A stretch of DNA of 64,000 nt, from contig NZ_JAAEDI010000002.1 in NCBI RefSeq assembly GCF_018129025.1, positions 1 through 64,000 of the forward strand. Direction: 5' to 3'. The number at the start of each line of letters is the position of its first letter. The first letter of the stretch is position 1. This stretch comes from Neoroseomonas terrae (GTDB lineage Bacteria; Pseudomonadota; Alphaproteobacteria; Acetobacterales; Acetobacteraceae). Of this stretch, positions 45,383 to 53,745 are shown piece after piece. Both the position numbers and the translations under genes were made by a program. The notes beneath the pieces were generated by a model. That model did not search any database. It worked only from the letters and a program-made list of their open reading frames with translations, and had not been told where the DNA came from.

Positions 45383-46368
45383 CAGTTCACGCGCGCGCCG
45401 GAGATCTCGACCAGGCGCTGGTACATGGGCGAGGTGTCGCGCAGGTAGGCAGCGAACTCGGTCGGCGTGTTCAGCACGGGTTCGGTGCCCATCTCGATGA
45501 AGCGCTGCCGCACGTCGGAGTTGTTCACCGCCTTCACCACCGCATCATGAATCCGCGCCAGCACTGCCGGCGGCAGCCCTGCGGGGCCGAACAGCGCCTG
45601 ATAGGATTCGACGCGGAAATCCGGCAGCGTCGCTTCAGTGATGTTCGGGACGTCTGGCAGCAGCGCCGAGCGGCCACGGCTACCGGCGACGACGATCGGC
45701 CGTAGCCGGCCGGCCTGGATCAGCGGCAGCATGGCGGTGATCTGGTCAATGACGATCGGAATCTGCCCTCCTGCCGCATCCTGCTGCGCAAGGTTGCCGC
45801 CGCGATAGGCGACGTGATTCAGCGCGAGATCGAACTGGCGGCTGAGATACTCGCCCGCCAGATGGTTCGAGGTGCCGACGCCGCTGGTGCCGTAGGCCGC
45901 GCCGCGGTTGCGCTTCGCCCACTCAATCAGCTCCGCCATGTTGCGGATCGGCAAGGCGGGCGTCACCGCCAGGACGTTCGGTTGGAAGCCGAGATTGGTG
46001 ATCGCCGTGAAGTCGCGCAGCGCGTCCCAGGTCAGCCCCTGTTGAAGGTGGGGGATGATGGAATGCGTCGTGGTGGAACCGAAGCACAGCGTATAGCCAT
46101 CGGCCGGTGAGCGCGCGCAGGCCTCGGTGCCGATCACGCCGCCGCCGCCGCCGCGGTTCTCCACCACCACCGGCTGGCCCAATTCGCGTGCCAGCGGCAC
46201 CGCGAGCAGGCGCGCCATGATGTCGGCGCCCCCGCCCGCGGCGAAGGAAACGATGATGCGGACGGGGCGGGAAGGATAGGCGTCCTGCGCGCGCACCGGG
46301 CTGCTGAGGGCGAGGAAACCGCCAAGAACTGCCAGCGCGGCAGCGATGCGGCGGGAAACTTGGACCAT
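45382..46368 (-). CDS. Bug/TctC-family periplasmic solute receptor, first gene of the hyuAB operon
   Basis: 328 residues. Signal peptide about 1-27 (AAALAVLGGFLALSSPVRAQ), mature start YPSRPVRIIVSFAAGGGADI, then ENRGGGGGVIGTEACARSPA. A GAGGGA site precedes the ATG. As the leading gene of the operon it probably binds the substrate or a product of HyuAB, such as a cyclic amide or a carboxylate derived from it. No TctA/B genes nearby. Confidence 0.93.
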   Translation of the reverse strand: MVQVSRRIAAALAVLGGFLALSSPVRAQDAYPSRPVRIIVSFAAGGGADIMARLLAVPLARELGQPVVVENRGGGGGVIGTEACARSPADGYTLCFGSTTTHSIIPHLQQGLTWDALRDFTAITNLGFQPNVLAVTPALPIRNMAELIEWAKRNRGAAYGTSGVGTSNHLAGEYLSRQFDLALNHVAYRGGNLAQQDAAGGQIPIVIDQITAMLPLIQAGRLRPIVVAGSRGRSALLPDVPNITEATLPDFRVESYQALFGPAGLPPAVLARIHDAVVKAVNNSDVRQRFIEMGTEPVLNTPTEFAAYLRDTSPMYQRLVEISGARVN

Positions 46369-46461
46369 GCGATCGATCCCTCTTGCGGTGGCGGGACAGG
46401 CGCCGAAGGCGAAACGCTAGGACGGCCCGGAACCGGGTCACCAGGGCCAGGGTTCCAGGGT

Positions 46462-46476
46462 GTTCGCCTGGCGAAC
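46462..46476. promoter_or_regulatory. Perfect 15-bp palindrome upstream of the Bug-IclR-HyuAB operon
   Basis: GTTCGCCTGGCGAAC: 7-bp arms around one T, 94 bp upstream of the Bug start. Length and symmetry fit an IclR-family operator, and an iclR gene is second in the operon. It is different from the operator used in the 29-40 kb region. Confidence 0.55.
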
Positions 46477-46586
46477 GTTCCCGCGTGCTTGATGCCGCTG
46501 CCTGCGATTGTCATGAGGCCTGAACAGGATCAGCCTTGCGCCGTACTGAAGCCGCATCTCCAGCCTAATGCCAATCTTCACCTTGG

Positions 46587-46619
46587 CTAATGTATTGCCG
46601 CTGAGGATTGCGTTTGTCA
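46587..46619. promoter_or_regulatory. Shared LysR-type site A, before the rhodanese gene
   Basis: CTAATGT, 16 bases, GCGTTTGTCA. The same two blocks with the same 16-base spacing recur at 49286-49318 beside the LysR gene. On the minus strand it reads TGACAAACGC...ACATTAG. It lies about 150 bp before the rhodanese gene. The rest of the 46369-46769 gap has no gene. Confidence 0.6.
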
Positions 46620-46769
46620 GCGGCAGGCGGCTGCCCTCACTTCTAGATCCTTGCATCGTTCACGGAGCGGAGAAGCCATGCCACTCGCCCAGGATCGCCC
46701 AGGGGCCATCGTCTCCGCCGTCGCCGAGGCCGGAACGATAAGGCCGACCGGCACGCGGGCCGGCCGCTG

Positions 46770-48344
46770 ATGAACAGGGTCAGCCCCGCTACGCTGAAGA
46801 CGTGGCTGCATGACGGTGCCGAGATCGCCCTTTTGGACGTGCGTGAGCACGGCCAGTACGGCGAGGCGCATCCGTTCTACGCCGTTCCCGTGCCCTATTC
46901 GCGGCTGGAGCTCGACATCGGTCGATTGGTGCCGCGGCAGGGCACGCGCATCGTTCTGCACGACAGCGGGACGGAGGGTATCGCCGAACGCGCAGCGGCG
47001 CGGCTGGAAGCGCTCGGCTACACGAATGTCGGTGTACTGGAAGGCGGCACCGCGGCCTGGCAGGCGGCTGGACACGTCCTGTTCGCCGGCGTGAACGTGC
47101 CGAGCAAGACCTTCGGCGAGATGGTCGAGGAAACCTACCACACGCCGCACATCTCCGCGACGGAGCTGGCGGCGCGGCAGGCGCGGGGCGACAACTTGAT
47201 CGTTCTCGACGGCCGCCCGGTGGATGAGTATCGCAAGATGACCATCCCGGGCAGCATCTGCTGTCCGAACGGCGAGTTGCCGCTGCGCATCGGCGCTCTG
47301 GCGCCGGACCCTGCCACCACGATCGTAGTGAACTGCGCGGGGCGGACGCGAAGCATCATCGGTGCGCAGACGCTGCGCCATTTCGGCGTGCCCAACCCGG
47401 TGCTGGCGCTGGAGAACGGGACGCAGGGTTGGTTCCTGGCCGATTTCACGCTCGACAATGGTGCCGATCGTCTCTACCCGGCGGCGCCGCATGACTTGGC
47501 GGAGGCGAAGGCCCGCGCAGCACGCCATGCGGAACGCTGCGGTGTCGAGCGCGTCGATGCGGCGACACTGCGCGGCTGGCTCGCCGATCCCGCGCGCAAT
47601 ACCTTTCTGTGTGACATCCGCACGCCGGAGGAGTTCGCCGCTGGGTCGCTGCCGGGGGCGCAGAATGCGCCCGGCGGGCAGTTGCTGCAGGCGACGGACC
47701 AGTATGTGGGCGTACATGGTGCGCGCATCGTCGTCTTCGACGGCGAGGGCATCCGGGCGCCGATGGTCGCTGCCTGGCTGCGGCAGATGGGGTGGAACGC
47801 CTTCGTGCTGGCCGAGGGGCTTCAGGCCACATTGCCTTGCGCTGCGCCGCAGGGGGCGCAGCCGGCTGCACCGGCCGCGCTCGACGTCCCGGGTCTCGCG
47901 GTGTTGATCGCCGCAGGGCCGGTGACGCTGATCGATTTGCGCCCGAGCATGACCTATCGCGCCGGTCATCTGCGCGGCGCGACCTGGACGGTTCGTCCGC
48001 GGCTGGATGGCATCGCCACGCCGCCGGCAGGCCCGGTCGTGCTGATCGCGGCGGAACCGGGCATCGCCGCGCTCGCGGCGCGCGACCTCGCCGATCGCGG
48101 CATCCGGGCGACGCATTGGCATGCCGGGACGCCCGCTGCCTGGAAGGCGGCTGGCCTGACGGTGGAGGCGACGCCCGACCTGCCGGCCGATGCCGACTGC
48201 ATCGACTTCCTTTTCTTCGTGCATGACCGGCACAGCGGGAACCGCGAGGCGGCGAAACAGTACCTCGCCTGGGAACTGGGCCTTGTCGCCCAGCTCGATG
48301 CGCAGGAACGTGCCGCCTGGCGTTTCCTGCCGCCGGGCGGATGA
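46770..48344 (+). CDS. Four-domain rhodanese-like sulfurtransferase
   Basis: 524 residues with four rhodanese repeats (about 1-105, 127-235, 270-365 and 375-470). Only the second has the active-site cysteine loop (VVNCAGRTRS, Cys189, six-residue loop CAGRTR). The others read HDSGTEG, FDGEGIR and AAEPGI, without Cys, so they are probably structural or binding modules. A C-terminal helical tail (CIDFLFFVHDRHSGNREAAK) follows. The enzyme would move sulfane sulfur between donors and thiophilic acceptors. The shared LysR-type site upstream and the YeiH-type exporter nearby support a sulfur role. Start ATG 46770; no strong ribosome site visible. Confidence 0.9.
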   Translation: MNRVSPATLKTWLHDGAEIALLDVREHGQYGEAHPFYAVPVPYSRLELDIGRLVPRQGTRIVLHDSGTEGIAERAAARLEALGYTNVGVLEGGTAAWQAAGHVLFAGVNVPSKTFGEMVEETYHTPHISATELAARQARGDNLIVLDGRPVDEYRKMTIPGSICCPNGELPLRIGALAPDPATTIVVNCAGRTRSIIGAQTLRHFGVPNPVLALENGTQGWFLADFTLDNGADRLYPAAPHDLAEAKARAARHAERCGVERVDAATLRGWLADPARNTFLCDIRTPEEFAAGSLPGAQNAPGGQLLQATDQYVGVHGARIVVFDGEGIRAPMVAAWLRQMGWNAFVLAEGLQATLPCAAPQGAQPAAPAALDVPGLAVLIAAGPVTLIDLRPSMTYRAGHLRGATWTVRPRLDGIATPPAGPVVLIAAEPGIAALAARDLADRGIRATHWHAGTPAAWKAAGLTVEATPDLPADADCIDFLFFVHDRHSGNREAAKQYLAWELGLVAQLDAQERAAWRFLPPGG

Positions 48345-48409
48345 TGACCTGCGCTGTCCGGTCGGCCTCGCTGACGGAGCGGCGGGCTCGGCCGGCGATC
48401 GCCCACCAA

Positions 48410-49258
48410 CTACGGGCCTGCCGCTGCCAGCGTATCGAATACCCGCTTCGCGGCCGTGCCGCTGCCGGTGCGCAGGAACAGCGAGAAGGTCACGGCAGGT
48501 AGCGGCGGCAGCCCTTCTGCATCACCGAGCACGCGCAGGTCGGGCGTCAGCATCTCAATGTTGCGGGCAGTGATGCCGAGGCCCGCGCGGACCGCCGCGC
48601 GGATCGCCCCGAGATTGAGGCTGAGATAGGCGAGCCGCCACGGGCAGCCGGCTTGGTCCAGCGCCTGGATCGCCAGGCTGCGGAACAGGCTGGGTTCGTT
48701 GGACAGCACCAGGGGCACCGGCAGCGCCGGTTGCGGCACATAGCCCGCGCTGGAGAACCAGGCGGTCGGCGAGCGGCGCAGCACGAGTCGCGGAAACGTA
48801 CTGTGGTCGCGCGTGGAGATGGCGAGGTCGAGTTCGCCGCGTTCCAGCGCCTCCATGAGGAACGGGCTGCGACCGGTGCGGATCTCGAGCAGGATGTCGC
48901 GATGGCGCTGGGCGATGCGGCCGAGGATCTCGGGCAGCATCGTATCGACGACGTCATTGTTCGCGCCCAGGCGCACCAGCTGGGTCTGCCCGGCCGGGTC
49001 AAGCGCCGCGGCGGCCTCGTCGTTCAGCGCGACGATACGGCGCGCATAGACGAGCAGACGCCGGCCATCCTCGCTCAGCCGCTTGCGCCGGCCGTCGCGC
49101 ACGAACAGCACGCGGCCGGCGTGCTCCTCCAGCCGCTGCATCTGCTGGCTCACGGCCGACTGGGTACGGTGCACCCGCTCGGCGGCGGTGGCGAAGGAAC
49201 CGCCGTCGGCCACGGCGACGAAGCTGCGCAACAGATCAAGGTCGAAGTTCTGGGCCAT
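48410..49258 (-). CDS. LysR-family regulator (probable sulfur/YeiE-like role)
   Basis: 282 residues. N-terminal winged helix (about 5-60; DLLRSFVAVADGGSFATAAE, HRTQSAVSQQMQRLEEHAGR) and a substrate-binding domain (about 85-280). ATG 49258 is taken as start; an in-frame GTG at 49273 would add five residues. It is divergent from a YeiH-family gene, the same arrangement as yeiE-yeiH in enterobacteria. Site B (49286-49318) lies between the two, and site A lies before the convergent rhodanese gene. I infer that it controls all three, probably with a sulfur-compound effector. Confidence 0.9.
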   Translation of the reverse strand: MAQNFDLDLLRSFVAVADGGSFATAAERVHRTQSAVSQQMQRLEEHAGRVLFVRDGRRKRLSEDGRRLLVYARRIVALNDEAAAALDPAGQTQLVRLGANNDVVDTMLPEILGRIAQRHRDILLEIRTGRSPFLMEALERGELDLAISTRDHSTFPRLVLRRSPTAWFSSAGYVPQPALPVPLVLSNEPSLFRSLAIQALDQAGCPWRLAYLSLNLGAIRAAVRAGLGITARNIEMLTPDLRVLGDAEGLPPLPAVTFSLFLRTGSGTAAKRVFDTLAAAGP

Positions 49259-49285
49259 GGAGCCGGGCTTCACACTTCACGATCG

Positions 49286-49318
49286 CTAATGTTGTCCGCC
49301 TCGGAAATGCGTTTGTCA
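49286..49318. promoter_or_regulatory. Shared LysR-type site B, between lysR and the YeiH-family gene
   Basis: CTAATGT, 16 bases, GCGTTTGTCA, identical in both blocks and spacing to site A at 46587. On the minus strand a TTGACA (49319-49314) within it could be the -35 of the lysR gene itself, which would give autoregulation. Confidence 0.62.
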
Positions 49319-49439
49319 AAATCGGGCAGCTGCGGCCAATGGCCGCGCTGAGAGTGGGCTGTCGGAGGATGTCTTGCTCCTGATCCGACAGCCGGCCGGG
49401 TCGGGCGCTGCCCGCCGGACGGCCCCGGAAGGGGTTTGG

Positions 49440-50489
49440 ATGTCTCAGGAACTCAGGGCAGAACGCGGCGGCGTCGCGAAGCGACAACCGGCCTTCGCGG
49501 CGACCCTCGCCCGGTACAGGGCGATCATTCCTGGCCTGCTGGCCTGTGTCGCGATTGCCGTCCTCGCCATGCTGGTGCGCAGCGCGACGGGTATCGCGGC
49601 GCTGAACCCCGTAGTGGTTGCTCTGCTGATCGGTATGGCGGTGGGGGCGGTCACGAAGCGGCCGGCGGCACTGAAGGCGGGCATCGCCTTCGCGGTGCGG
49701 CCGCTGTTGCGCTTCGCCATCGTTCTCCTGGGGCTTCAGGTGACGCTGGCGGGGCTGGTGTCGGAGGGCGCCGGGGTCATGGCGCTTGCCATTGCCGTGG
49801 TGGCGCTGACGCTGCCCTTCACGATCTGGCTCGGCCGCGTGCTGGGCGTCGAACCGGCGCTGGCGCAGTTGATCGGGACCGGCACCGCGATCTGCGGCGC
49901 CTCCGCCATCGTCGCGGCGAACCAAGTCGCGCGCGGGCGGGACGAGGACGTGACCTACGCGCTTGCGGTGATCACGCTCTGCGGCACGGCGGCGATGATC
50001 CTGTATCCGATGCTGATGCCGCTGATCGGGCTCGATGCCCGGCAGTATGGCATCTGGGCCGGCGCCAGCGTGCATGAAGTTGTCCAGGCGGTGGGCGCCG
50101 CGGCCGCGGGCGGGGAGGAGGCGGCGGCCTCCGGTACTGTAACGAAGCTTGCGCGCGTGTTCCTGCTCGCACCCGCCGTCATGGTGCTCGGCCTATGGAT
50201 CAGCCGGACGGGCGGGAAGGACAATGCGGTGACGGTACCGGTGCCGTGGTTCGCCTTCGGCTTCCTCGCGCTCGTCGTCGCGGGTTCGCTGGGCCTGGTG
50301 CCGGCGGCGGCCGTCACGGCGAGCCGCGAAGTCGTGCCGGTGATGCTTGCGGCGAGCGTCGCGGCGCTCGGGCTCGGCACGCATCTCGGCGCAATGCGCG
50401 CGCGAGGCGGCAGGCCGTTGCTGCTCGGCGTGGCGAGCAGCGGATTCATCGCGCTGCTTGCGCTGGGCGGCGTTCTCCTGATCGGGTGA
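49440..50489 (+). CDS. yeiH: YeiH-family (UPF0324) putative sulfate/sulfite exporter
   Basis: 349 residues, about ten membrane spans. GTGTAICGASAIVAANQVAR is the family's central signature; GASVHEVVQAVGAAAAGG and KLARVFLLAPAV follow as in YeiH. The start at 49440 is an ATG with the sequence MSQELRAERGG; the frame continues upstream with unrelated content. Members near LysR genes and taurine or sulfonate genes have been proposed to export sulfate or sulfite. That fits the neighbouring rhodanese and the TPP decarboxylase genes at 53 kb. Confidence 0.9.
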   Translation: MSQELRAERGGVAKRQPAFAATLARYRAIIPGLLACVAIAVLAMLVRSATGIAALNPVVVALLIGMAVGAVTKRPAALKAGIAFAVRPLLRFAIVLLGLQVTLAGLVSEGAGVMALAIAVVALTLPFTIWLGRVLGVEPALAQLIGTGTAICGASAIVAANQVARGRDEDVTYALAVITLCGTAAMILYPMLMPLIGLDARQYGIWAGASVHEVVQAVGAAAAGGEEAAASGTVTKLARVFLLAPAVMVLGLWISRTGGKDNAVTVPVPWFAFGFLALVVAGSLGLVPAAAVTASREVVPVMLAASVAALGLGTHLGAMRARGGRPLLLGVASSGFIALLALGGVLLIG

Positions 50490-50698
50490 CGGCGCCCCGG
50501 GCTGCGGAGGCGCCCCGGCAGCGCCATCGCCGGCCTGACCGTCGAAGGCGCCTGCGGCCTCTCGGCGCTGGCCCGCATGGGCGACCTTGTTTGCCATGGC
50601 GCATGGCGGGTTCCTCGCGGCGGTCGCTTGTGCCCGCCTCCACGCCGATGCGAGGGTTGCGGCCGCCAGCGATCCGACGCTGGCAGGTGACGCGCGGG

Positions 50699-51910
50699 AT
50701 GGAAACGACGGTGAAGGTGCCTTTGTGGGTCAGCGCGCTCGCTGGAACCCTACTCGTTCAGACCGTCTGCGCGTTCGCCAGCATCTCGGTTCCCATCCTG
50801 GGGCCGCTCCTGATGGAACGGGCCGGCCTGCTACCGGAGAGCATCGGCCTAGTGTCGGCCCTGTCTTCCGCGGGGATCTGCTGGTTCCTCGCGAGCGGCG
50901 GCCCGATGCTCAGCCATTTCGGGCCGATCCGCACGCTGCAGATCGGCATGGCCAGCATGGCGCTGGGGATGCTGGCGCTGGCCTCCCCCTTCGGTGCGGT
51001 GGGATTGTTGGGTGCCGTGGCGATCGGCTTCGGTAACGGACCGAACACACCCGCCGGCAGCCAGATCCTGATACGGTCGGCGCCGCCGGCGCATCGGACG
51101 CTGATCTTCTCCATCAAGCAGGCCGGCGTGCCGCTGGGGGGCGCGCTGGCCGGGCTGCTCTCGGCACCCTTCGTCGTGGCGCATGGCGTGCTGGCCGCGC
51201 TCGTCATGCTGGTCCTGGTGCTGCTCGCCTGCTGCCTGATCGTGCAGCCGCTTCGTGCAACGCTGGAGGAGGAGCGTGGACCGGCCGCGCACGGATGGGC
51301 GCGCGCCCTCGTTCAGCCGGCCGAGATGGTCCGCTGCGTCGGCGCCCTGCGGGCACACCCCACCCTGCCCATGCTGACGGCGCTCGGCGCCTCCTACTCG
51401 GTGATGCAGGCCTGCCTGACGTCCTTCACGGCGACCTTCGTCTATGCGCGGTATGGCCTCTCGCTCACCGAAGCGGGCCAGGTCGTCGCGGTGATGCTGT
51501 GCGCGAGCATGGTCGGCCGCATCGCGCTCGGCTGGCTGGCGGACCGCATGGGCCATGCACTGCGGCATTTGGGGCTGCAGGCGATCGCTTCGGCGATGTC
51601 GGTGGTCCTGCTGGTGATCGCCGGCGGGCACGCGGCCTGGACCTTGTATGTCTGCGCCGCGCTGGTCGGGTTCACGGCCATTGGGTGGAACGGCGTGCAC
51701 ATCGCCGAACTGGCGCGGCTCGCGCCGCTTCATCTCGTCAGCAGCGTGACCTCCGCAGCGAGCCTGTTTGGCTTTGTCGGCTCCGTGTGCGGACCTCTGG
51801 TCTTCATGGCGGTGGTGGCATGGGGCGGCGGGTTCGAAGCCGCGTTCCATGTGATGGCGGCGCAACTTGCCTTCCTCGGCGCGATCACTTTGCTGCGCCG
51901 CCCCGCATAG
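50699..51910 (+). CDS. Major facilitator superfamily transporter
   Basis: 403 residues, 12 predicted spans. The start at 50699 (METTVKVPLWVSALAGTLLV) puts the first span at once after a short cytoplasmic leader. Loop motif RIALGWLADRMGHALR between spans 8 and 9 is the MFS signature. It resembles the CynX/NimT-like carriers more than sugar porters. It follows the YeiH gene (209 bp gap) and precedes the iron alcohol dehydrogenase gene on the same strand, so it may import or export that pathway's acid. Substrate unknown. Confidence 0.88.
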   Translation: METTVKVPLWVSALAGTLLVQTVCAFASISVPILGPLLMERAGLLPESIGLVSALSSAGICWFLASGGPMLSHFGPIRTLQIGMASMALGMLALASPFGAVGLLGAVAIGFGNGPNTPAGSQILIRSAPPAHRTLIFSIKQAGVPLGGALAGLLSAPFVVAHGVLAALVMLVLVLLACCLIVQPLRATLEEERGPAAHGWARALVQPAEMVRCVGALRAHPTLPMLTALGASYSVMQACLTSFTATFVYARYGLSLTEAGQVVAVMLCASMVGRIALGWLADRMGHALRHLGLQAIASAMSVVLLVIAGGHAAWTLYVCAALVGFTAIGWNGVHIAELARLAPLHLVSSVTSAASLFGFVGSVCGPLVFMAVVAWGGGFEAAFHVMAAQLAFLGAITLLRRPA

Positions 51911-51930
51911 CGCGCCGAGAGCGAAGGCGA

Positions 51931-51941
51931 ATATCGGATAT
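51931..51941. promoter_or_regulatory. Short palindrome upstream of the iron alcohol dehydrogenase
   Basis: ATATCGGATAT is a perfect 5-1-5 inverted repeat in the 119-bp leader of the dehydrogenase operon. A related ATATCAGAT lies at 56102-56110 between two divergent LysR genes. A LysR-type site is possible but weakly supported. Confidence 0.3.
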
Positions 51942-52029
51942 AGCGAATCGGCGTCTCCGCGCGGCGCCGCCTGGGCCCTTAGACTGCCGGCGAACCGCCC
52001 TCGTCGCCTTGCCGGAACCGGTGAACCGC

Positions 52030-53178
52030 ATGCTCCAGAGCTTCTTCTGCCCCACCCGCATCCATTTCGGCGCCGGCGCGCATGAGAAGCTGGCCGAACT
52101 CGTCGGCACGCTGAACTGCACGCGCATCTTCGTGACCGCCGATCCGGCGATGCGCAGCAGCGCGATCCTCGCCCGCATCCTCGCCATCCTCGACCAGGCC
52201 GGCATCGCGCATTCGGTGTTCTCCGACATCGAGCCCGATCCCAGCGACACCACGGTCGCCAAGGCCTTCGAGCAGTGCCGGGCGCATGGCGCCACCGCGA
52301 TCCTCGCACTCGGCGGCGGCAGCACTATCGATGTCGGCAAGGGCGCCGGCATCCTGATGACGAATGGCGGTCGCATCAACGACTACGAGGGCATCGAGGT
52401 GTTCCGCACCCCGCCTTTGCCGCTGATCGCCATCCCGACGACGGCGGGGACCGGGTCGGAAGTATCCGGCTCCTGCACCATTACAGACACGACGCGCAAC
52501 CTGAAGATGTCGATCCGGCATGCGTCGCTGAACCCGGCGCGCATCGCCATCCTCGATCCGGTCGCGCTGCGCACCCTCCCGGAACACGTCGCCGTGCATT
52601 CCGGCATCGATGCCTTCGTGCACGCCTTCGAATCATACGTCTCGAAGGGCGCCAACCCGTTCACCGACGCGCTGAACCTGCGCGCCATGACACTGCTCGC
52701 CGGCAGCATCCGCGCTTTCGCCGCCGACCGCACGAATGAGCAGGCGGGGCTCGACATGCTGATGGGCTCGGCGATGGCGGGCATGTGCTTCGGCCAGACA
52801 GGGCTCGGCAACGTCCACTGCATCGCCCGCTTTCTCGGGGCTTACTTCCATCTCTCCCACGGGCTGTCGAACGCGCTTTGCCTGCCGGCCGTGGCGGAGT
52901 TCAATCGGCCGGCCGCCATCGCGCGATACGCGCGTGTCGCGCCGCTGCTCGGCGTGACCGATGACCTGCCGGAGGAGGAGGCGTCGCGCGCCACGGTGGC
53001 GGCCATCGCGCAGCTCTGCCGCGACCTCGGTGTGCCGCCGCGGCTGCGCGACGCCGGCGCGCGCGAGGAGGTGTACGAGGAGATGGCCGATCTCTGCGTT
53101 GCCGCCGGCTACGATCGTTGGAACCCCCGCCCGACGACGCGGGAGGATTTCCTGGCGCTGCTCCGCCAGGCCCATTGA
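52030..53178 (+). CDS. Iron-containing alcohol dehydrogenase
   Basis: 382 residues of the group III alcohol dehydrogenase family. NAD-binding LALGGGSTIDVGKGAGI; PTTAGTGSEVSG; iron ligands in HSGIDAFVHAFESYVS (Asp and His) and FHLSHGLSNALCLP (His). ATG 52030 is taken as start; an in-frame GTG at 52021 is also possible. First gene of an operon with a two-subunit TPP decarboxylase and an SDR. It could reduce the aldehyde made by the decarboxylase; Fe-dependent sulfoacetaldehyde reductases of this family are known in Bilophila. Confidence 0.93.
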   Translation: MLQSFFCPTRIHFGAGAHEKLAELVGTLNCTRIFVTADPAMRSSAILARILAILDQAGIAHSVFSDIEPDPSDTTVAKAFEQCRAHGATAILALGGGSTIDVGKGAGILMTNGGRINDYEGIEVFRTPPLPLIAIPTTAGTGSEVSGSCTITDTTRNLKMSIRHASLNPARIAILDPVALRTLPEHVAVHSGIDAFVHAFESYVSKGANPFTDALNLRAMTLLAGSIRAFAADRTNEQAGLDMLMGSAMAGMCFGQTGLGNVHCIARFLGAYFHLSHGLSNALCLPAVAEFNRPAAIARYARVAPLLGVTDDLPEEEASRATVAAIAQLCRDLGVPPRLRDAGAREEVYEEMADLCVAAGYDRWNPRPTTREDFLALLRQAH

Positions 53179-53194
53179 TACCGCGAGGGACGGG

Positions 53195-53734
53195 ATGAAC
53201 ACACAGACCACGACGAGCGCCGCCAGTCGCCCCTGGCAGGAGGAGCTCTACGACGTCCTGAAGGAGTTCGACGTTAGCCACGTCGCCTATGTCCCTGATG
53301 GCGGGCACCGGGTCCTGATCGATCGGGCGCTGGCCGATCCCGAGGTGAACGCCATTCCTCTGACCACCGAGGAGGAGGGTGTCGCCATGATGGCCGGCGT
53401 CCATCTCGGCGGCGGCCGCGGGGTGCTGTTGATGCAGAGCAGCGGATCGGGCAACTGCATCAACATGCTGTCGCTGATCTCGGGCGGGCGCTTTCCCTTC
53501 CTGACGCTGGTGACGATGCGCGGTGAGTTCGGGGAGGGGAATCCCTGGCAGTTCCCGATGGGCCAGGCGACGCAGGCGGTGCTGGAGGCGATGGGCCTTC
53601 ACTGCATCCGCGCCGATACCGCCGCGGATATCATCCCGGCCGCGCGCGCCGCGGCCAACCAGGCCTATTTCGCTGGCGGCGCCGTCGCGGTGCTGATGGG
53701 CCAGCGCCTGATCGGCGCGAAGCGGTTCTGGTAG
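53195..53734 (+). CDS. TPP-dependent decarboxylase, PYR-domain (alpha) subunit, ComD-like
   Basis: 179 residues with only the N-terminal PYR-type TPP domain. VSHVAYVPDGGHRVLIDRAL and PLTTEEEGVAMMAGVHLGGG carry the catalytic Glu that activates TPP; VLLMQSSGSGNCINMLSLIS and LVTMRGEFGEGNPWQFPMG match sulfopyruvate/phosphonopyruvate decarboxylases. It needs the beta subunit encoded 11 bp downstream for the other half of the TPP site. Substrate by family: sulfopyruvate (to sulfoacetaldehyde) or another 3-substituted pyruvate. Confidence 0.88.
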   Translation: MNTQTTTSAASRPWQEELYDVLKEFDVSHVAYVPDGGHRVLIDRALADPEVNAIPLTTEEEGVAMMAGVHLGGGRGVLLMQSSGSGNCINMLSLISGGRFPFLTLVTMRGEFGEGNPWQFPMGQATQAVLEAMGLHCIRADTAADIIPAARAAANQAYFAGGAVAVLMGQRLIGAKRFW

Positions 53735-53745
53735 GCGAGGACGTC

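Noticed and set aside
50490..50540. Repeated GGCGCCCCGG after the YeiH-family gene as a terminator
   Set aside because: The two copies are direct repeats and do not form a stable stem.
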